A stretch of 64,000 nt of DNA, taken from DASYTH01 sp036002505 (GTDB lineage: Bacteria; Actinomycetota; Actinomycetes; Mycobacteriales; Pseudonocardiaceae). Of this stretch, positions 1 to 8,727 are shown in pieces (within the stretch, counting starts at the first letter, position 1; every line of letters begins with the position of its first letter). Location of the stretch: positions 1 to 64,000 of the forward strand of contig NZ_DASYTH010000493.1 in NCBI RefSeq assembly GCF_036002505.1. The letters are read 5' to 3'. The position numbers were made by a program, and so were the translations under genes. The notes under the pieces are model-generated. The model made no database searches. It saw only the letters and a list, made by a program, of their open reading frames with translations, and was not told where the DNA came from.

Positions 1-488
1 GCTTCGCCGCTGAGGTCGGTGCTGAACAGGGCGTGGCCGACCACGTCGAGGGTCAGCGCGCTCATCTCGGCGGCGACGTCGACGACCGTGCCGTCGGGCC
101 GGGTGGACCAGGAGTCGGCGAGGCGGGTGGCGGCGGAGACCATGGCGGGACCGAAACCGAGCAGGTTCCGGCGGGCGAACATGGGCTGGACGAGGCGGCG
201 CTGCCGGGCCCAGGACTCGCCTTCGTTGGTGAGCAGGCCGTTGCCGAGGACCTCGCGCAGGGGCCGGTAGGTGGGTGCCTTGCCGTAGGCGCTCTGGTTG
301 GACACCAGGACGTGCGCCACGTCGTCCGGGTTGGACAGCAGGAGCACGGGATGGCCGGTGACGGACGGGATCCGCACGCGCTCGCCGTAGGTTGCGGCCA
401 GGCTGGTCAGTAGGCCGAGGGGATCCCGGCGGAGCTGCGGCAGGATCGCGAACGTCGCGCGCCCGCGGGGACCGGGGACCGTCGCCAT
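1..488 (-). CDS. Cytochrome P450, N-terminal part (cut by window edge)
   Basis: Heme-thiolate monooxygenase, substrate unknown. Only the first ~162 residues lie in the window. The protein opens MATVPGPRGRATFAILPQLR, then carries the usual N-terminal beta-sheet region (VTGHPVLLLSNPDDVAHVL) and the helix-C WxxxR motif in WARQRRLVQPMF that contacts a heme propionate. The oxygen-binding I helix, ExxR and Cys loop lie outside. The ATG at 488 is the first plausible start; the transporter gene upstream on the same strand ends 13 nt away, so the two are probably cotranscribed. The absence of a membrane anchor fits a soluble bacterial P450. Confidence 0.85.
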   Translation of the reverse strand, partial: MATVPGPRGRATFAILPQLRRDPLGLLTSLAATYGERVRIPSVTGHPVLLLSNPDDVAHVLVSNQSAYGKAPTYRPLREVLGNGLLTNEGESWARQRRLVQPMFARRNLLGFGPAMVSAATRLADSWSTRPDGTVVDVAAEMSALTLDVVGHALFSTDLSGE

Positions 489-501
489 GCCGCCACGGTA
501 C

Positions 502-1104
502 TCAGCCGAACGCCGCCTCGCCCAGCGCGAGCAGCGCGAACCCGGCGAACAGGAACCCGGCGACCCGCTGGATGAGCTGGGGCCGCAGCCGTTCGCGGAT
601 CTTGCGACCGAGCAGCACGGCGATCCCGCCGACGCCGACCAGCGCCAGCCAGGCGCCGAGGCCGACGAACACCGGCGAGTCGAACCGGGCGGTCAGGCCG
701 GCGGTGGCGAGCTGGGAGGCGTCGCCCCACTCCGCGGCGAACAGCACGCCGAACGACGTCAGCGCCGCGCGGCGGAAGGACACCTCGGCCGGACCGCTCT
801 GCGCGGCGTCCTCCAACTCGCCATCCGGCTTGCTGAAACCCTCACGCAGCAACAGGAGCGCGCCGGCCGCGAACAGCACCGCGACGAGCGCGGCGACCAC
901 CCGGTCGGGGAGCAGGGTGAGCGCGGTGCCGAACGCGACGGCGATCACGCACTGCACCGCGAAGGCCACGCTGGCCCCGACGAACACCGGCAGCGGGCGG
1001 TACCTCGTGGTCAGCACCAGCGTGGCGATCAGCGTCTTGTCCGGCAGCTCGACGGCCAGGACCAGCGCGAAGGCGGTGACGAAGGCCAGAGATGCGGACG
1101 CCAT
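502..1104 (-). CDS. GDT1/TMEM165 (UPF0016) family cation transporter
   Basis: 200-residue integral membrane protein of the GDT1 family, whose members export or exchange Mn2+/Ca2+. The family hallmark is two copies of an acidic E-x-G-D motif. Here they are ELPDKT (about residue 19) in the first helix pair and EWGDAS (about residue 124) in the second, each leading a block of three hydrophobic helices. The first motif has Pro where Gly is usual. Start ATG at 1104. The P450 follows 13 nt downstream on the same strand. Cation specificity cannot be read from the sequence. Confidence 0.85.
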   Translation of the reverse strand: MASASLAFVTAFALVLAVELPDKTLIATLVLTTRYRPLPVFVGASVAFAVQCVIAVAFGTALTLLPDRVVAALVAVLFAAGALLLLREGFSKPDGELEDAAQSGPAEVSFRRAALTSFGVLFAAEWGDASQLATAGLTARFDSPVFVGLGAWLALVGVGGIAVLLGRKIRERLRPQLIQRVAGFLFAGFALLALGEAAFG

Positions 1105-1205
1105 GCCCCGACTGTAGTGTCCGGTGATCCCGATCTATTCACCCCGCGCTGGCGCCCGCGCGGGCCCTGGCTGCGTTGTCGTCAGCCCCGGTAGAGGCTC
1201 CGCTA

Positions 1206-1304
1206 CAGGGGACTTCCTCCGCCTTGCCAGGGACCACGTGGATCACCAGCGCGGGGCAAAGCATCAGGATCACCGGACACTTGGGTCGGGACCTAGGTCC
1301 TGAG
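1206..1304. promoter_or_regulatory. Candidate DevR/DosR-box cluster upstream of cydA
   Basis: In the 246-nt gap before cydA, positions 1285-1304 match the mycobacterial DosR consensus (TTSGGGACTWWAGTCCCSAA) at 15 of 20 positions by my alignment, with a perfect 12-bp core GGACCTAGGTCC at 1289-1300. Two further GGGAC half-sites lie at about 1209-1213 and 1230-1234. DosR targets usually carry two or more such boxes, and a DevR-like regulator and DevS-like kinase are encoded within 10 kb. Binding is inferred, not shown. Confidence 0.45.
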
Positions 1305-1350
1305 TGCGCGGGACCGCACGACCTGCCGCGGCCGCGCACGAGACGGGACA

Positions 1351-2757
1351 GTGACCATCGTGGACGTTCTGAACCTGGCCCGGTGGCAGTTCGGGATCAC
1401 CACCGTCTACCACTTCCTGATGGTGCCGCTGACCATCGGCCTGGCGGTCCTGGTGGCCGGCATGCAGACCGCCTGGGTGCGCACCGGGAAGCCACACTAC
1501 CTGGCGATGACCCGGTTCTGGGGCAAGCTGCTGCTGGTCAACTTCGCGATGGGCGTGGTCACCGGGATCGTCCAGGAGTTCCAGTTCGGTATGACCTGGA
1601 GCGCCTACTCCCGGTTCGTCGGCGACGTGATCGGATCGCCGGTGGCGATGGAGGGCCTGGTCGCGTTCTTCGTCGAGTCCACGTTCCTCGGGCTGTGGAT
1701 GTTCGGCTGGGACCGGTTGCCGAAACGCGTGCACCTGGCCTGCGCCTGGGCGTTCTCGCTGGCCACGGTCGCCTCGGCATATTTCATCCTGGCCGCGAAC
1801 TCCTGGATGCAGCACCCGGTCGGGGTGTCGCTTGTGGACGGGCGGCCGCGGCTCACCTCGATCTCCGCCTTGCTGACCAACAACACGGCGCTGGCCGCCA
1901 TCCCGCACACCATCGCCGGGGCGTTCGCGGTGGCCGGCGCGTTCCTGGTGGGCATCGCGGTGTGGAAGCTCCGGAACAGCACGGACGGCGCCTGGCGGGC
2001 ATCGCTGAAGCTCGGCGCGGTGGTCGGGGCGGTCGCGTTCGCCGCGCTGGCGATCACCGGTGACCGGCAGGCGAAGCTGATGTTCGAGCAGCAGCCGATG
2101 AAGATGGCGGCCGCGGAAGCCTTGTGCCACAGCGAGAGCCCGGCCGGGTTCTCCATCTTCGCCTACGGCGACGTGGCCAAACCGGACTGCGAGAACGTCA
2201 AGTCGATCACGGTGCCGGCGCTGCTCTCGTTCCTGGCGCACGGCGACCTGTCCACCGAGGTCAAGGGCATTCAGGAGCTGGTTCCCGAGTATGAAGCCAA
2301 GTACGGCGCCGGGGTCGACTATGTGCCGAACCTCCCGGTGACCTACTGGGGCTTCCGGCTGATGATCGGCTTCGGCGCGATCAGCGCCCTGGTCGGGGTG
2401 ACCGCGCTGTGGCTGACCCGTCGCGGCCGGACACCCTCGCGCTGGCTGGCGCGGCTCGGGTTGGCGTCGATCACGTTGCCGTTCCTGGGAAACAGCTTCG
2501 GGTGGATCTTCACCGAGATGGGCCGGCAGCCGTTCGTGGTCGCGCCCAACCCGTCCGGTGTGGACGGTGTGTGGATGCTGACCGCCCAGGGCGTGTCCGG
2601 GCTGACCGCGGGTGAGGTGCTGGCCTCGCTGATCGCCCTGACCGCGACCTACACCGTGCTCGCCGTGGTCGAGGTGTACCTGATCGTGCGCCTGGCCCGC
2701 GCCGGCACCGAACCCGCGCCGGCCGAGGACACCGACGAGCTGGCGTTCGCCTACTAG
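1351..2757 (+). CDS. cydA: Cytochrome bd ubiquinol/menaquinol oxidase subunit I
   Basis: Catalytic heme-carrying subunit of the bd-type terminal oxidase, which passes electrons from (mena)quinol to O2 in the cytoplasmic membrane with high oxygen affinity. 468 residues, about nine helices. Visible heme ligands are His21 (VYHFLMVPL, equivalent to E. coli His19) and His186 (PHTIAGAF). The conserved GRQPF block near the end replaces the GRQPW of E. coli. The quinol-binding Q-loop is of the short type. GTG start. cydB begins 9 nt after the stop and cydDC follows, so this is a complete cyd operon. The upstream DosR-box-like sites suggest induction under low oxygen. Confidence 0.97.
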   Translation: MTIVDVLNLARWQFGITTVYHFLMVPLTIGLAVLVAGMQTAWVRTGKPHYLAMTRFWGKLLLVNFAMGVVTGIVQEFQFGMTWSAYSRFVGDVIGSPVAMEGLVAFFVESTFLGLWMFGWDRLPKRVHLACAWAFSLATVASAYFILAANSWMQHPVGVSLVDGRPRLTSISALLTNNTALAAIPHTIAGAFAVAGAFLVGIAVWKLRNSTDGAWRASLKLGAVVGAVAFAALAITGDRQAKLMFEQQPMKMAAAEALCHSESPAGFSIFAYGDVAKPDCENVKSITVPALLSFLAHGDLSTEVKGIQELVPEYEAKYGAGVDYVPNLPVTYWGFRLMIGFGAISALVGVTALWLTRRGRTPSRWLARLGLASITLPFLGNSFGWIFTEMGRQPFVVAPNPSGVDGVWMLTAQGVSGLTAGEVLASLIALTATYTVLAVVEVYLIVRLARAGTEPAPAEDTDELAFAY

Positions 2758-2766
2758 GAGCCGACC

Positions 2767-3750
2767 ATGGATCTCGCAACGCTCTGGTTCCTGATCATCG
2801 CGCTGTTCTGGCTGGGTTACCTGTTCCTCGAGGGTTTCGACTTCGGCGTCGGCATGCTGCTGCCGGTGCTCGGCCGCGACGAGCCGCGGCGCCGCGCGCT
2901 GCTCGGCACGATCGGGCCGGTCTGGGACGCCAACGAGGTCTGGCTGATCGTCGCGGCCGGCTCGATGTTCGCCGCGTTCCCGGCGTGGTACGCGGCCCTG
3001 TTCAGCGGCGCCTACCTGGTGGTGGTCGCGGTGCTGCTGGCGCTGATCGGCCGCGGGGTGGCGTTCGAGTACCGCGGCAAGGTCGACTCGGCGCGCTGGC
3101 GTCACATCTGGGACGCGCTCATCGTCTTGGGTTCATGGGTTCCCGCGCTGGGTGTCGGGCTGCTGCTGGCGACGACGGTGCTCGGGCTGCCGCTGGGTCC
3201 GGACGGCGACCGCGCCGGCTCGGTGCTGGCCGCGATCCGCTGGGATACCGGGCTGGGCGCGCTGGCCGTCGCCGGGTACGCGCTGGTGCACGGCGCGGTG
3301 TTCGTCGCGTTGAAGACCGAGGGCGAGCTGCGGGCACGGGCGCGCCGGCTGGCGCTGCGGTTCGGCCCGTTCGCGCTGCTGCCGCTGGACGGTTTTCTGC
3401 TGCTGGTGCAGCTGCGCGAAGGATCGCCGTGGACCTGGATTCCGGTCGGGGTGGTCGCCGCCGCGGCGGTCGTGGCGCTGAGCCGGTTGGCGCGCGGGCG
3501 GGAGGGGCAGGCGTTCGCGGCGCTCGGCGTGGTGATCACGGGCGCGGTGGTGGCGCTGTTCGGCGCGCTGTATCCCGGCGTTCTTCCGTCCACAGCGGAC
3601 TCCGCGAACTCGCTGACGGTGGCCGGTGCGGCGGCGAGCCACTACCCGCTGACCGTGCTGACCTGGCTGGCCGCGCTCGCCACCCCGGCCGTACTGGTCT
3701 ACCAGGGCTGGACCTACTGGGTGTTCCGGAAGCGGATCAGCCATGCGTGA
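2767..3750 (+). CDS. cydB: Cytochrome bd oxidase subunit II
   Basis: Second structural subunit of the bd oxidase, needed for assembly and heme insertion of the dimer. 327 residues of mostly hydrophobic sequence. It opens with the family block FWLGYLFLEGFDFGVGMLLP, followed by VWDANEVWLIVAAG, both highly conserved in CydB. ATG start with GGAG six bases upstream, and the last 8 nt overlap the start of cydDC, so the genes are translationally coupled. Confidence 0.97.
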   Translation: MDLATLWFLIIALFWLGYLFLEGFDFGVGMLLPVLGRDEPRRRALLGTIGPVWDANEVWLIVAAGSMFAAFPAWYAALFSGAYLVVVAVLLALIGRGVAFEYRGKVDSARWRHIWDALIVLGSWVPALGVGLLLATTVLGLPLGPDGDRAGSVLAAIRWDTGLGALAVAGYALVHGAVFVALKTEGELRARARRLALRFGPFALLPLDGFLLLVQLREGSPWTWIPVGVVAAAAVVALSRLARGREGQAFAALGVVITGAVVALFGALYPGVLPSTADSANSLTVAGAAASHYPLTVLTWLAALATPAVLVYQGWTYWVFRKRISHA

Positions 3751-6700
3751 CTTCTACTCTCCCGGCCGGATCCGTCCCGCCAACCGGACCGGGAGCGGCC
3801 CGCTCGGCGCGCTGCCGAGGCTCTCCTCGTCAGCGCGCCGGGCGTTGGCCGGATGCGGCGTCCTCGCCGCGCTGACCGGCGCCGCGGTGGTCGCCCAGGC
3901 CTGGGCGCTGGCCGAAACCCTGACCGGGCACGGGTTCCTGCCGGTTCTGGCGGCCGCGGTGGTGGCCCGCGCGGTGCTGGGCTGGGCGACGCAGGTGGTG
4001 GCCGCCCGGGCCGCGGCCGGTGCCAAGGAGGAGCTGCGCGCCACGTTGCTGGACCGCGCGCTCGCGCTGGGTCCGGAGTGGATCGCCGCGCGCGGGCCGG
4101 CCGAGCTGACCTCGTTGGCCACCAAGGGTTTGGACGCGCTGGACGGCTACTTCACCAGCTACCTGCCGGCGCTGGTGAACGCCGCGGTCGTGCCGGCCGG
4201 GGTGGGTGCGGTGATCCTGCTCGCGGACTGGCCGTCGGCCGTGGTGATCGCCCTGACCGTGCCGCTGATCCCGGTGTTCGCCGTGCTCATCGGCCTGTAC
4301 ACGAAGGACCGGGTGGCGCGCTCGGCGGAGTCCACCCGGCGCCTGTCCGGGCACCTGCTGGAGCTGGTGCGCGCGCTGCCGGTGCTGACCGCGTTCCGCC
4401 GGGCGGAGGCGCAGGCCGAGGCGGTGCGCCGGGTCTCCGATGCGCACCGGCGGGCCAGCATGGGGACGCTGCGGGTGGCGTTCACCTCGGCGCTGGTGCT
4501 CGAGCTGGTGGCGACATTGTCGGTGGCGCTGGTCGCGGTGATCATCGGGCTGCGCCTGGTGTCCGGCGATCTCGGCTTGGCCGTGGGGTTGTTCGTGCTG
4601 ATCCTCGCGCCGGAGTGCTACCTGCCGCTGCGCTCCGCCGGGGCCGCGCACCACGCCAGCGAGGACGGCCTCGAAGCGGTGCGCCGGGTCGCCGAGGTGG
4701 GGAAGCAACGTGACTGTGCTTCGTTCCCGCTTTCGCTCTACGCGCAGGAACGTGACGTTGCTTTCCAGGAGCTGGTTGTTCGTGATCTTCGGGTGCGCCG
4801 CCGCGACCGGTTCGCACCCGATGGCATGTCGTTCACGGCACGACCGGGGGAGGTGGTCCGGCTGGACGGACCGAGCGGTGCGGGCAAGTCAACCGCCATG
4901 GGGGTGCTGCTCGGCTTCGTCCAGCCGGACCACGGTCACATCGAAGGTCTGCCCGGCCGCGACCTGATCGCCTGGGTGCCCCAGCGCCCCGCGTTCACCG
5001 GCGGCACGGTCGCCGACGAACTGGCGCTCGCGGTGCCCGAGCCGACCCGTGGGGAGCTGGAAACCGTTGCCGGGAAAGCGGTGTGCGCGCAGCTGCTCGA
5101 CCGGCCGGTGCTTCAACTGTCCACAGGGGAGCGTCAGCGGGTGGCCGTCGCCCGGGCACTGCTCCGGGTCCACCGCGGGGCGCGCCTGCTCCTCCTCGAC
5201 GAGCCGACCGCGCACCTCGACGCCGGCACCGCCGCCCGGGTCATGGCCGCCGTGCACGCTGCCGCGGCGGGCGGTGTGGCCGTGGTGATCGCCAGCCATC
5301 GCAGCGCGGAACCCGTTGCCCGGATGGACGATCAGCCGGTTACGTCCCCTGTGCCCACGACCGGCGAAGCGCCCGGCGAGCGGAGTCCGTTGCGACGGCT
5401 CATAACCCCACGCCTCGTCGCCGGTGCGGCCCTGGGCGCGGCGGCGCTGATCTGCGGGGTCGCGCTGACCGCGACCTCGGCGTGGCTGATCGCCAAGGCG
5501 GCGCAGCAGCCGCCGATCCTGACCCTCTCCGTGGCCATCGTCGGGGTGCGCGCGTTCGGCCTGGCCCGAGCCGGGCTCCGGTACGCCGAGCGGCTGGTCA
5601 CCCACGACGCCGCGTTCCGCGCAGCCGCCGACCTTCGCGCCCGGCTCTGGTCCGCGCTGGTCCGCCTCGGCCCGGCCCGCACCCTCGGCCTGCGCCGCAC
5701 CGAGGGCCTGCAGCGCCTCGTCGACGACGCCGACACGGTCCGCGACCTCACCCCCCGCGTGCTGCTCCCGCCGCTCGTGGCCGCCGGCGCCTGCCTGGTC
5801 GCCGTCGCGGTGCAGTTCGCGATCCTCCCCGCCGCCGGCCTCACCCTCGCCGCGGCCGTCCTGCTCGCCGGTCTCGCCGCGCCCGCCCTGGCCGTCGCGC
5901 TCGACCGCCGGGCCACCGCCGCGCTCACCAGCGGCCGGCGCCGTGTCACCGCCGGCGTGCTCACCCTCCTCGAGGCCGCCCCCGACCTGATTGCCATGGG
6001 GACGCACACCCGTCTCCGCGCCACGCTCGCCCGCACCGACTCCGAACTCGCCGCCCAGGCTCGCCGCCAGGCCTTCGGCGCCGGAGCCGCCCACGCGTTG
6101 ATCACGCTCGCGACCGGTTTCGCCGCCGTGCTCAGCGTCGGGTCCGCACAGGGGACAAACCTCGATCCGGTGCTGCTGCCGGTGCTCGCCCTGGTGCCGC
6201 TGGCGCTCGCCGAGGCGCTCGGGCTCCTGCCGCCCGCGGCTCAGCACGTGCGCGCTCTGCAAGAGGTGCGGGCGCGGGGGGTGGAGTGCGATGAAGGGGG
6301 CCTTCCTCGCACTGGGCGTGAGAAAGGCCCCCTTCATCGCACTGTGGCCCTGCATCATGTGCGGGTGCGCTGGCCCGGAGCCGCCGAACCCGCTCTCCAG
6401 GACCTCACCCTCTACCTCCCGCCCGGCGCACACGTGGCCGTGGTCGGCCCGTCCGGATCGGGCAAGTCCACGCTCCTGGCTCTGCTGCTGGGTTTCCTCC
6501 AACCCGAGCGCGGTACCGCCACCATCCCGGCCAACGTCGCCTGGTGCCCGCAGGAGCCGCAACTCGTCTCCACCACGCTCCGGGAGAACCTCCGCGTCGG
6601 CGATCCGCACGCCGACGACGCCAAGCTCGCTGAGGCGCTGACCCAAGCCGGTCTGGACCACTGGGCGGACCGGCTGGACACCCGGCTCGACTTCGGTGGT

Positions 6701-6931
6701 GCCGCGGCCTCCGGCGGCGAGACGCAGCGCATCGCCCTGGCCCGGGCACTGCTCGCGGCGCCACAAGCGGACCTGGTGCTGCTCGACGAGCCCACCGCGC
6801 ACCTCGACGAGCCGACCGCGCGCAAGGTCCTCGCCAACCTCCGCGAGGCGCTCGCCGGCAAGACCGTCGTGCACGTGACGCACCGCCCCGAGGAGGTCCT
6901 CGGCGCCGACCTCGTGCTCGAGATCGCCTAG
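3743..6931 (+). CDS. cydDC: Fused CydD-CydC ABC exporter for cytochrome bd assembly
   Basis: One 1062-residue chain joining the two half-transporters that E. coli makes separately. CydDC moves thiols (cysteine, glutathione in E. coli) and heme-related cargo and is required for bd oxidase maturation; the fused form is known in actinobacteria. CydD half: six-helix domain ~1-310, Walker A GPSGAGKST near 377, signature LSTGE near 458, Walker B LLLLDEPTAHLD near 485. CydC half: helices ~545-835, Walker A GPSGSGKST near 903, signature ASGGE near 989, Walker B near 1011. Oddly, the membrane-to-ATPase linker of each half contains an in-frame palindromic repeat (residues ~320-341 and ~848-867). This actinobacterium probably uses mycothiol, so the exported thiol is uncertain. 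Confidence 0.95.
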   Translation: MRDFYSPGRIRPANRTGSGPLGALPRLSSSARRALAGCGVLAALTGAAVVAQAWALAETLTGHGFLPVLAAAVVARAVLGWATQVVAARAAAGAKEELRATLLDRALALGPEWIAARGPAELTSLATKGLDALDGYFTSYLPALVNAAVVPAGVGAVILLADWPSAVVIALTVPLIPVFAVLIGLYTKDRVARSAESTRRLSGHLLELVRALPVLTAFRRAEAQAEAVRRVSDAHRRASMGTLRVAFTSALVLELVATLSVALVAVIIGLRLVSGDLGLAVGLFVLILAPECYLPLRSAGAAHHASEDGLEAVRRVAEVGKQRDCASFPLSLYAQERDVAFQELVVRDLRVRRRDRFAPDGMSFTARPGEVVRLDGPSGAGKSTAMGVLLGFVQPDHGHIEGLPGRDLIAWVPQRPAFTGGTVADELALAVPEPTRGELETVAGKAVCAQLLDRPVLQLSTGERQRVAVARALLRVHRGARLLLLDEPTAHLDAGTAARVMAAVHAAAAGGVAVVIASHRSAEPVARMDDQPVTSPVPTTGEAPGERSPLRRLITPRLVAGAALGAAALICGVALTATSAWLIAKAAQQPPILTLSVAIVGVRAFGLARAGLRYAERLVTHDAAFRAAADLRARLWSALVRLGPARTLGLRRTEGLQRLVDDADTVRDLTPRVLLPPLVAAGACLVAVAVQFAILPAAGLTLAAAVLLAGLAAPALAVALDRRATAALTSGRRRVTAGVLTLLEAAPDLIAMGTHTRLRATLARTDSELAAQARRQAFGAGAAHALITLATGFAAVLSVGSAQGTNLDPVLLPVLALVPLALAEALGLLPPAAQHVRALQEVRARGVECDEGGLPRTGREKGPLHRTVALHHVRVRWPGAAEPALQDLTLYLPPGAHVAVVGPSGSGKSTLLALLLGFLQPERGTATIPANVAWCPQEPQLVSTTLRENLRVGDPHADDAKLAEALTQAGLDHWADRLDTRLDFGGAAASGGETQRIALARALLAAPQADLVLLDEPTAHLDEPTARKVLANLREALAGKTVVHVTHRPEEVLGADLVLEIA
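4701..4766. repeat. Palindromic repeat (GAACGTGACGTTGC family) inside cydD
   Basis: The arms GGAAGCAACGTGAC (4701-4714) and GTGACGTTGCTTTCC (4752-4766) are inverted copies with one mismatch and one extra T. The same core recurs at 21752-21800, 36264-36292 and 53413-53431, all in intergenic or gene-end positions. Here it lies inside the coding sequence, in the linker between the CydD membrane and ATPase domains, and is read through in frame. Confidence 0.8.
6285..6343. repeat. 59-nt palindromic element inside cydC, 20-bp perfect arms
   Basis: The left arm AGTGCGATGAAGGGGGCCTT (6285-6304) is the exact reverse complement of 6324-6343, with a 19-nt loop between. A second copy lies at 29280-29334 in opposite orientation, with 18 of 19 loop bases conserved, so this is a dispersed element and not a chance hairpin. 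It is translated in frame in the linker between the CydC membrane and ATPase domains. Confidence 0.88.
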
Positions 6932-6939
6932 CCAGCACA

Positions 6940-8100
6940 ATGCTCACGATGGATCCCACCCTGGCCGCGCGCACGCTCGTCGCGTCGACCGAGATCGCCA
7001 CGGCGGCGCTGTCCGGCGACGAACCCGACGCGGTGCTGCGCCTGGTCGTGCGCTCCGCGGCCGAGTTGGCCGAGGCCGATCTCGGGCTGGTGTGGGCCCG
7101 CGCCGCGGACGGCTCGCTCACCGTCGAGGCGGCGCACGGCAACCCGGCCGCCCCGAACCTGCCGAACAGCTTCGATCCGGTCGGCCTCGTGCTCACCGCC
7201 CGGTCGGCGGCCGGCCGGGTGGCCCGCAGCGGGGTGCCGATCGTGGTCGAGGACATCGTGAACGACCCGCGCACGGCCCCGTTCGTGCCGGCCGAGCTGC
7301 GCCGCTACGGCCCGTTCGCGGCCGCCCCGTTCGGCACCCGGGAACGCCGGCTCGGCGCGCTGACGGTCTACCGGCGGCGCGGCGCGAGCCCGTTCACCCC
7401 GGCCACGGTGGACGTGCTGACCGCGTTCGCCGCGCAGGCCGGCCTGGTGCTGGTGCTGGCCGAGGGCGCCGCGGCGCGCGAGCGGGTCGGCCTCTACGAG
7501 GAGCGCGAGCGGATCGCCCGCGACCTGCACGACGTGATCATCCAGCGGCTCTACGCCGCCGGCATGCAGCTCGACCTGCTCACCCGCCGGCCCGGCCGCA
7601 AGCTCGCCCGCAGGGACGCCACCCGCCTGGCCGAAGCCGTCGACCAGCTCGACGCCACGATCGCCGACGTCCGCGCCGTGGTCCGGGCCCTGCGCAACCC
7701 CGACCCCGACGCCGCGACCCCGGCCGACCTGGCCGAGTCCGCGCGCCGCGAGGTCGCCACGGCCGGTGAGCTGCTCGGCTTCGAGCCGTCCTTCACGGTG
7801 ACCGGCTCGCTGGACGAGGTCCCGGTCGCGGTCGCCGACCATGCCCGCGCCGCGCTCCGCGAGGCACTGTCCAATGTGGTCAGACACTCCGGCGCGCACA
7901 CCGTCGGCGTCCGGCTCACCCGGGACCGCGAGGGCCTGCGCCTGACCGTCACCGACGACGGCTGCGGCATCCCGCGCGACGTGACCCGCCGCGGCCTGCA
8001 GCACCTCGAGGAGCGCGCCGAGCAGGCCGGCGGCCACTGCCGCGTGGACTCCTCACCCCGCAGCGGAACGACCGTGACCTGGCAGGTCCCGCTCACGTGA
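6940..8100 (+). CDS. DevS-like sensor histidine kinase (GAF, HisKA_3, HATPase)
   Basis: Soluble 386-residue kinase. A single GAF domain (about 15-165) is followed by a NarL/DevS-type dimerisation segment with the phospho-acceptor His in RIARDLHDVIIQRLYAAG (near residue 199), then a HATPase with N box REALSNVVRHSG and G box VTDDGCGIP. The C-terminal half resembles mycobacterial DevS/DosT, which sense O2, NO and CO through heme in a GAF domain; whether this GAF binds heme is not visible. It starts 9 nt after cydDC (ATG 6940, or 6949) without a clear ribosome site, so it may be translated from the cyd transcript. The DevR-like protein encoded at 9901-10536 is the likely partner. Confidence 0.9.
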   Translation: MLTMDPTLAARTLVASTEIATAALSGDEPDAVLRLVVRSAAELAEADLGLVWARAADGSLTVEAAHGNPAAPNLPNSFDPVGLVLTARSAAGRVARSGVPIVVEDIVNDPRTAPFVPAELRRYGPFAAAPFGTRERRLGALTVYRRRGASPFTPATVDVLTAFAAQAGLVLVLAEGAAARERVGLYEERERIARDLHDVIIQRLYAAGMQLDLLTRRPGRKLARRDATRLAEAVDQLDATIADVRAVVRALRNPDPDAATPADLAESARREVATAGELLGFEPSFTVTGSLDEVPVAVADHARAALREALSNVVRHSGAHTVGVRLTRDREGLRLTVTDDGCGIPRDVTRRGLQHLEERAEQAGGHCRVDSSPRSGTTVTWQVPLT

Positions 8101-8113
8101 TTACGGTTGTCCC

Positions 8114-8713
8114 ATGGCGCCGGAACCCGAGAACACCACGACGATCACCGATGTCGCGGTCATGCGTGCCCTGGCCCATCCGAAGCGGATCGCCTTGATC
8201 ACCCACCTGGCCAGCGCCGGTGCGGCGACGGCCACGGAATGCGCCGGCGTCGTGGGTCTCACCCCGAGCGCGACCAGCTACCACCTGCGCGCGCTGGCGA
8301 AGGTGGGGATGGTCGAGGAGGCACCGGGGCGCGGCGATGGCCGGGAGCGGTTCTGGCGCAGCACGGTCGGCAGCTACCAGGTCGAGGACGACCCCGACGC
8401 CGACCCCGATGTCCGGGAGGCTCAGCAGGAGCTGCTCGAGACGTTCCTCGTCTCGGAGGAGGCCCAGGTCCGGCAGTACCTGGCCCGGCTCGACGAGGAA
8501 CCGGAGAAGTGGCGCAAGACCGCCCTGTTCAACAGCAGCGTCCTGCTGGTGACCGTGACTGAGCTCGACTCGCTCAACAAGGCCATCCTCGAGCTGATCG
8601 GCCCGTACCGGAAGCGCGTCCGGGAAGACCGGCCGCCGGGCGCCCGCACGGTGTATTCGCTGGTCAGGACGTATCCCATGGATCCACCCTTGCCTGACGA
8701 AGATATGAAGTAG
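8114..8713 (+). CDS. ArsR-family winged-helix regulator
   Basis: 199-residue DNA-binding protein. The N-terminal ~90 residues form an ArsR-type winged helix: MRALAHPKRIALITHL, recognition helix in TPSATSYHLRALAKVGM, then a wing ending in ERFWRS. A long C-terminal part (about 100-199) lacks the Cys pairs of metal-sensing ArsR proteins and resembles the extended regulators commonly found beside MFS exporters. It lies 13 nt after the kinase and 12 nt before the MFS gene on the same strand, so it probably represses the exporter in response to a small ligand. Confidence 0.88.
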   Translation: MAPEPENTTTITDVAVMRALAHPKRIALITHLASAGAATATECAGVVGLTPSATSYHLRALAKVGMVEEAPGRGDGRERFWRSTVGSYQVEDDPDADPDVREAQQELLETFLVSEEAQVRQYLARLDEEPEKWRKTALFNSSVLLVTVTELDSLNKAILELIGPYRKRVREDRPPGARTVYSLVRTYPMDPPLPDEDMK

Positions 8714-8727
8714 ATACTTCGAAGTAT
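8714..8727. promoter_or_regulatory. Perfect 14-bp palindrome over the MFS start codon
   Basis: ATACTTCGAAGTAT fills the gap between the ArsR stop codon and the MFS gene, overlapping the first two bases of its ATG. It is AT-rich against a GC-rich background and takes the place of a ribosome site. It could be the operator of the ArsR regulator. About four perfect 14-bp palindromes are expected by chance in 64 kb, so position is the main argument. Confidence 0.35.

Noticed and set aside
1270..3105. Long open frame of 611 codons antisense to cydA and cydB
   Set aside because: Composition is His/Arg/Gln/Gly-rich, as expected from the reverse strand of high-GC genes; no domain, and cydA/cydB are certain.
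4889..6940. Long open frame of 683 codons antisense to cydDC
   Set aside because: Pure shadow of CydDC with a low-complexity Gly/Arg/Glu composition.
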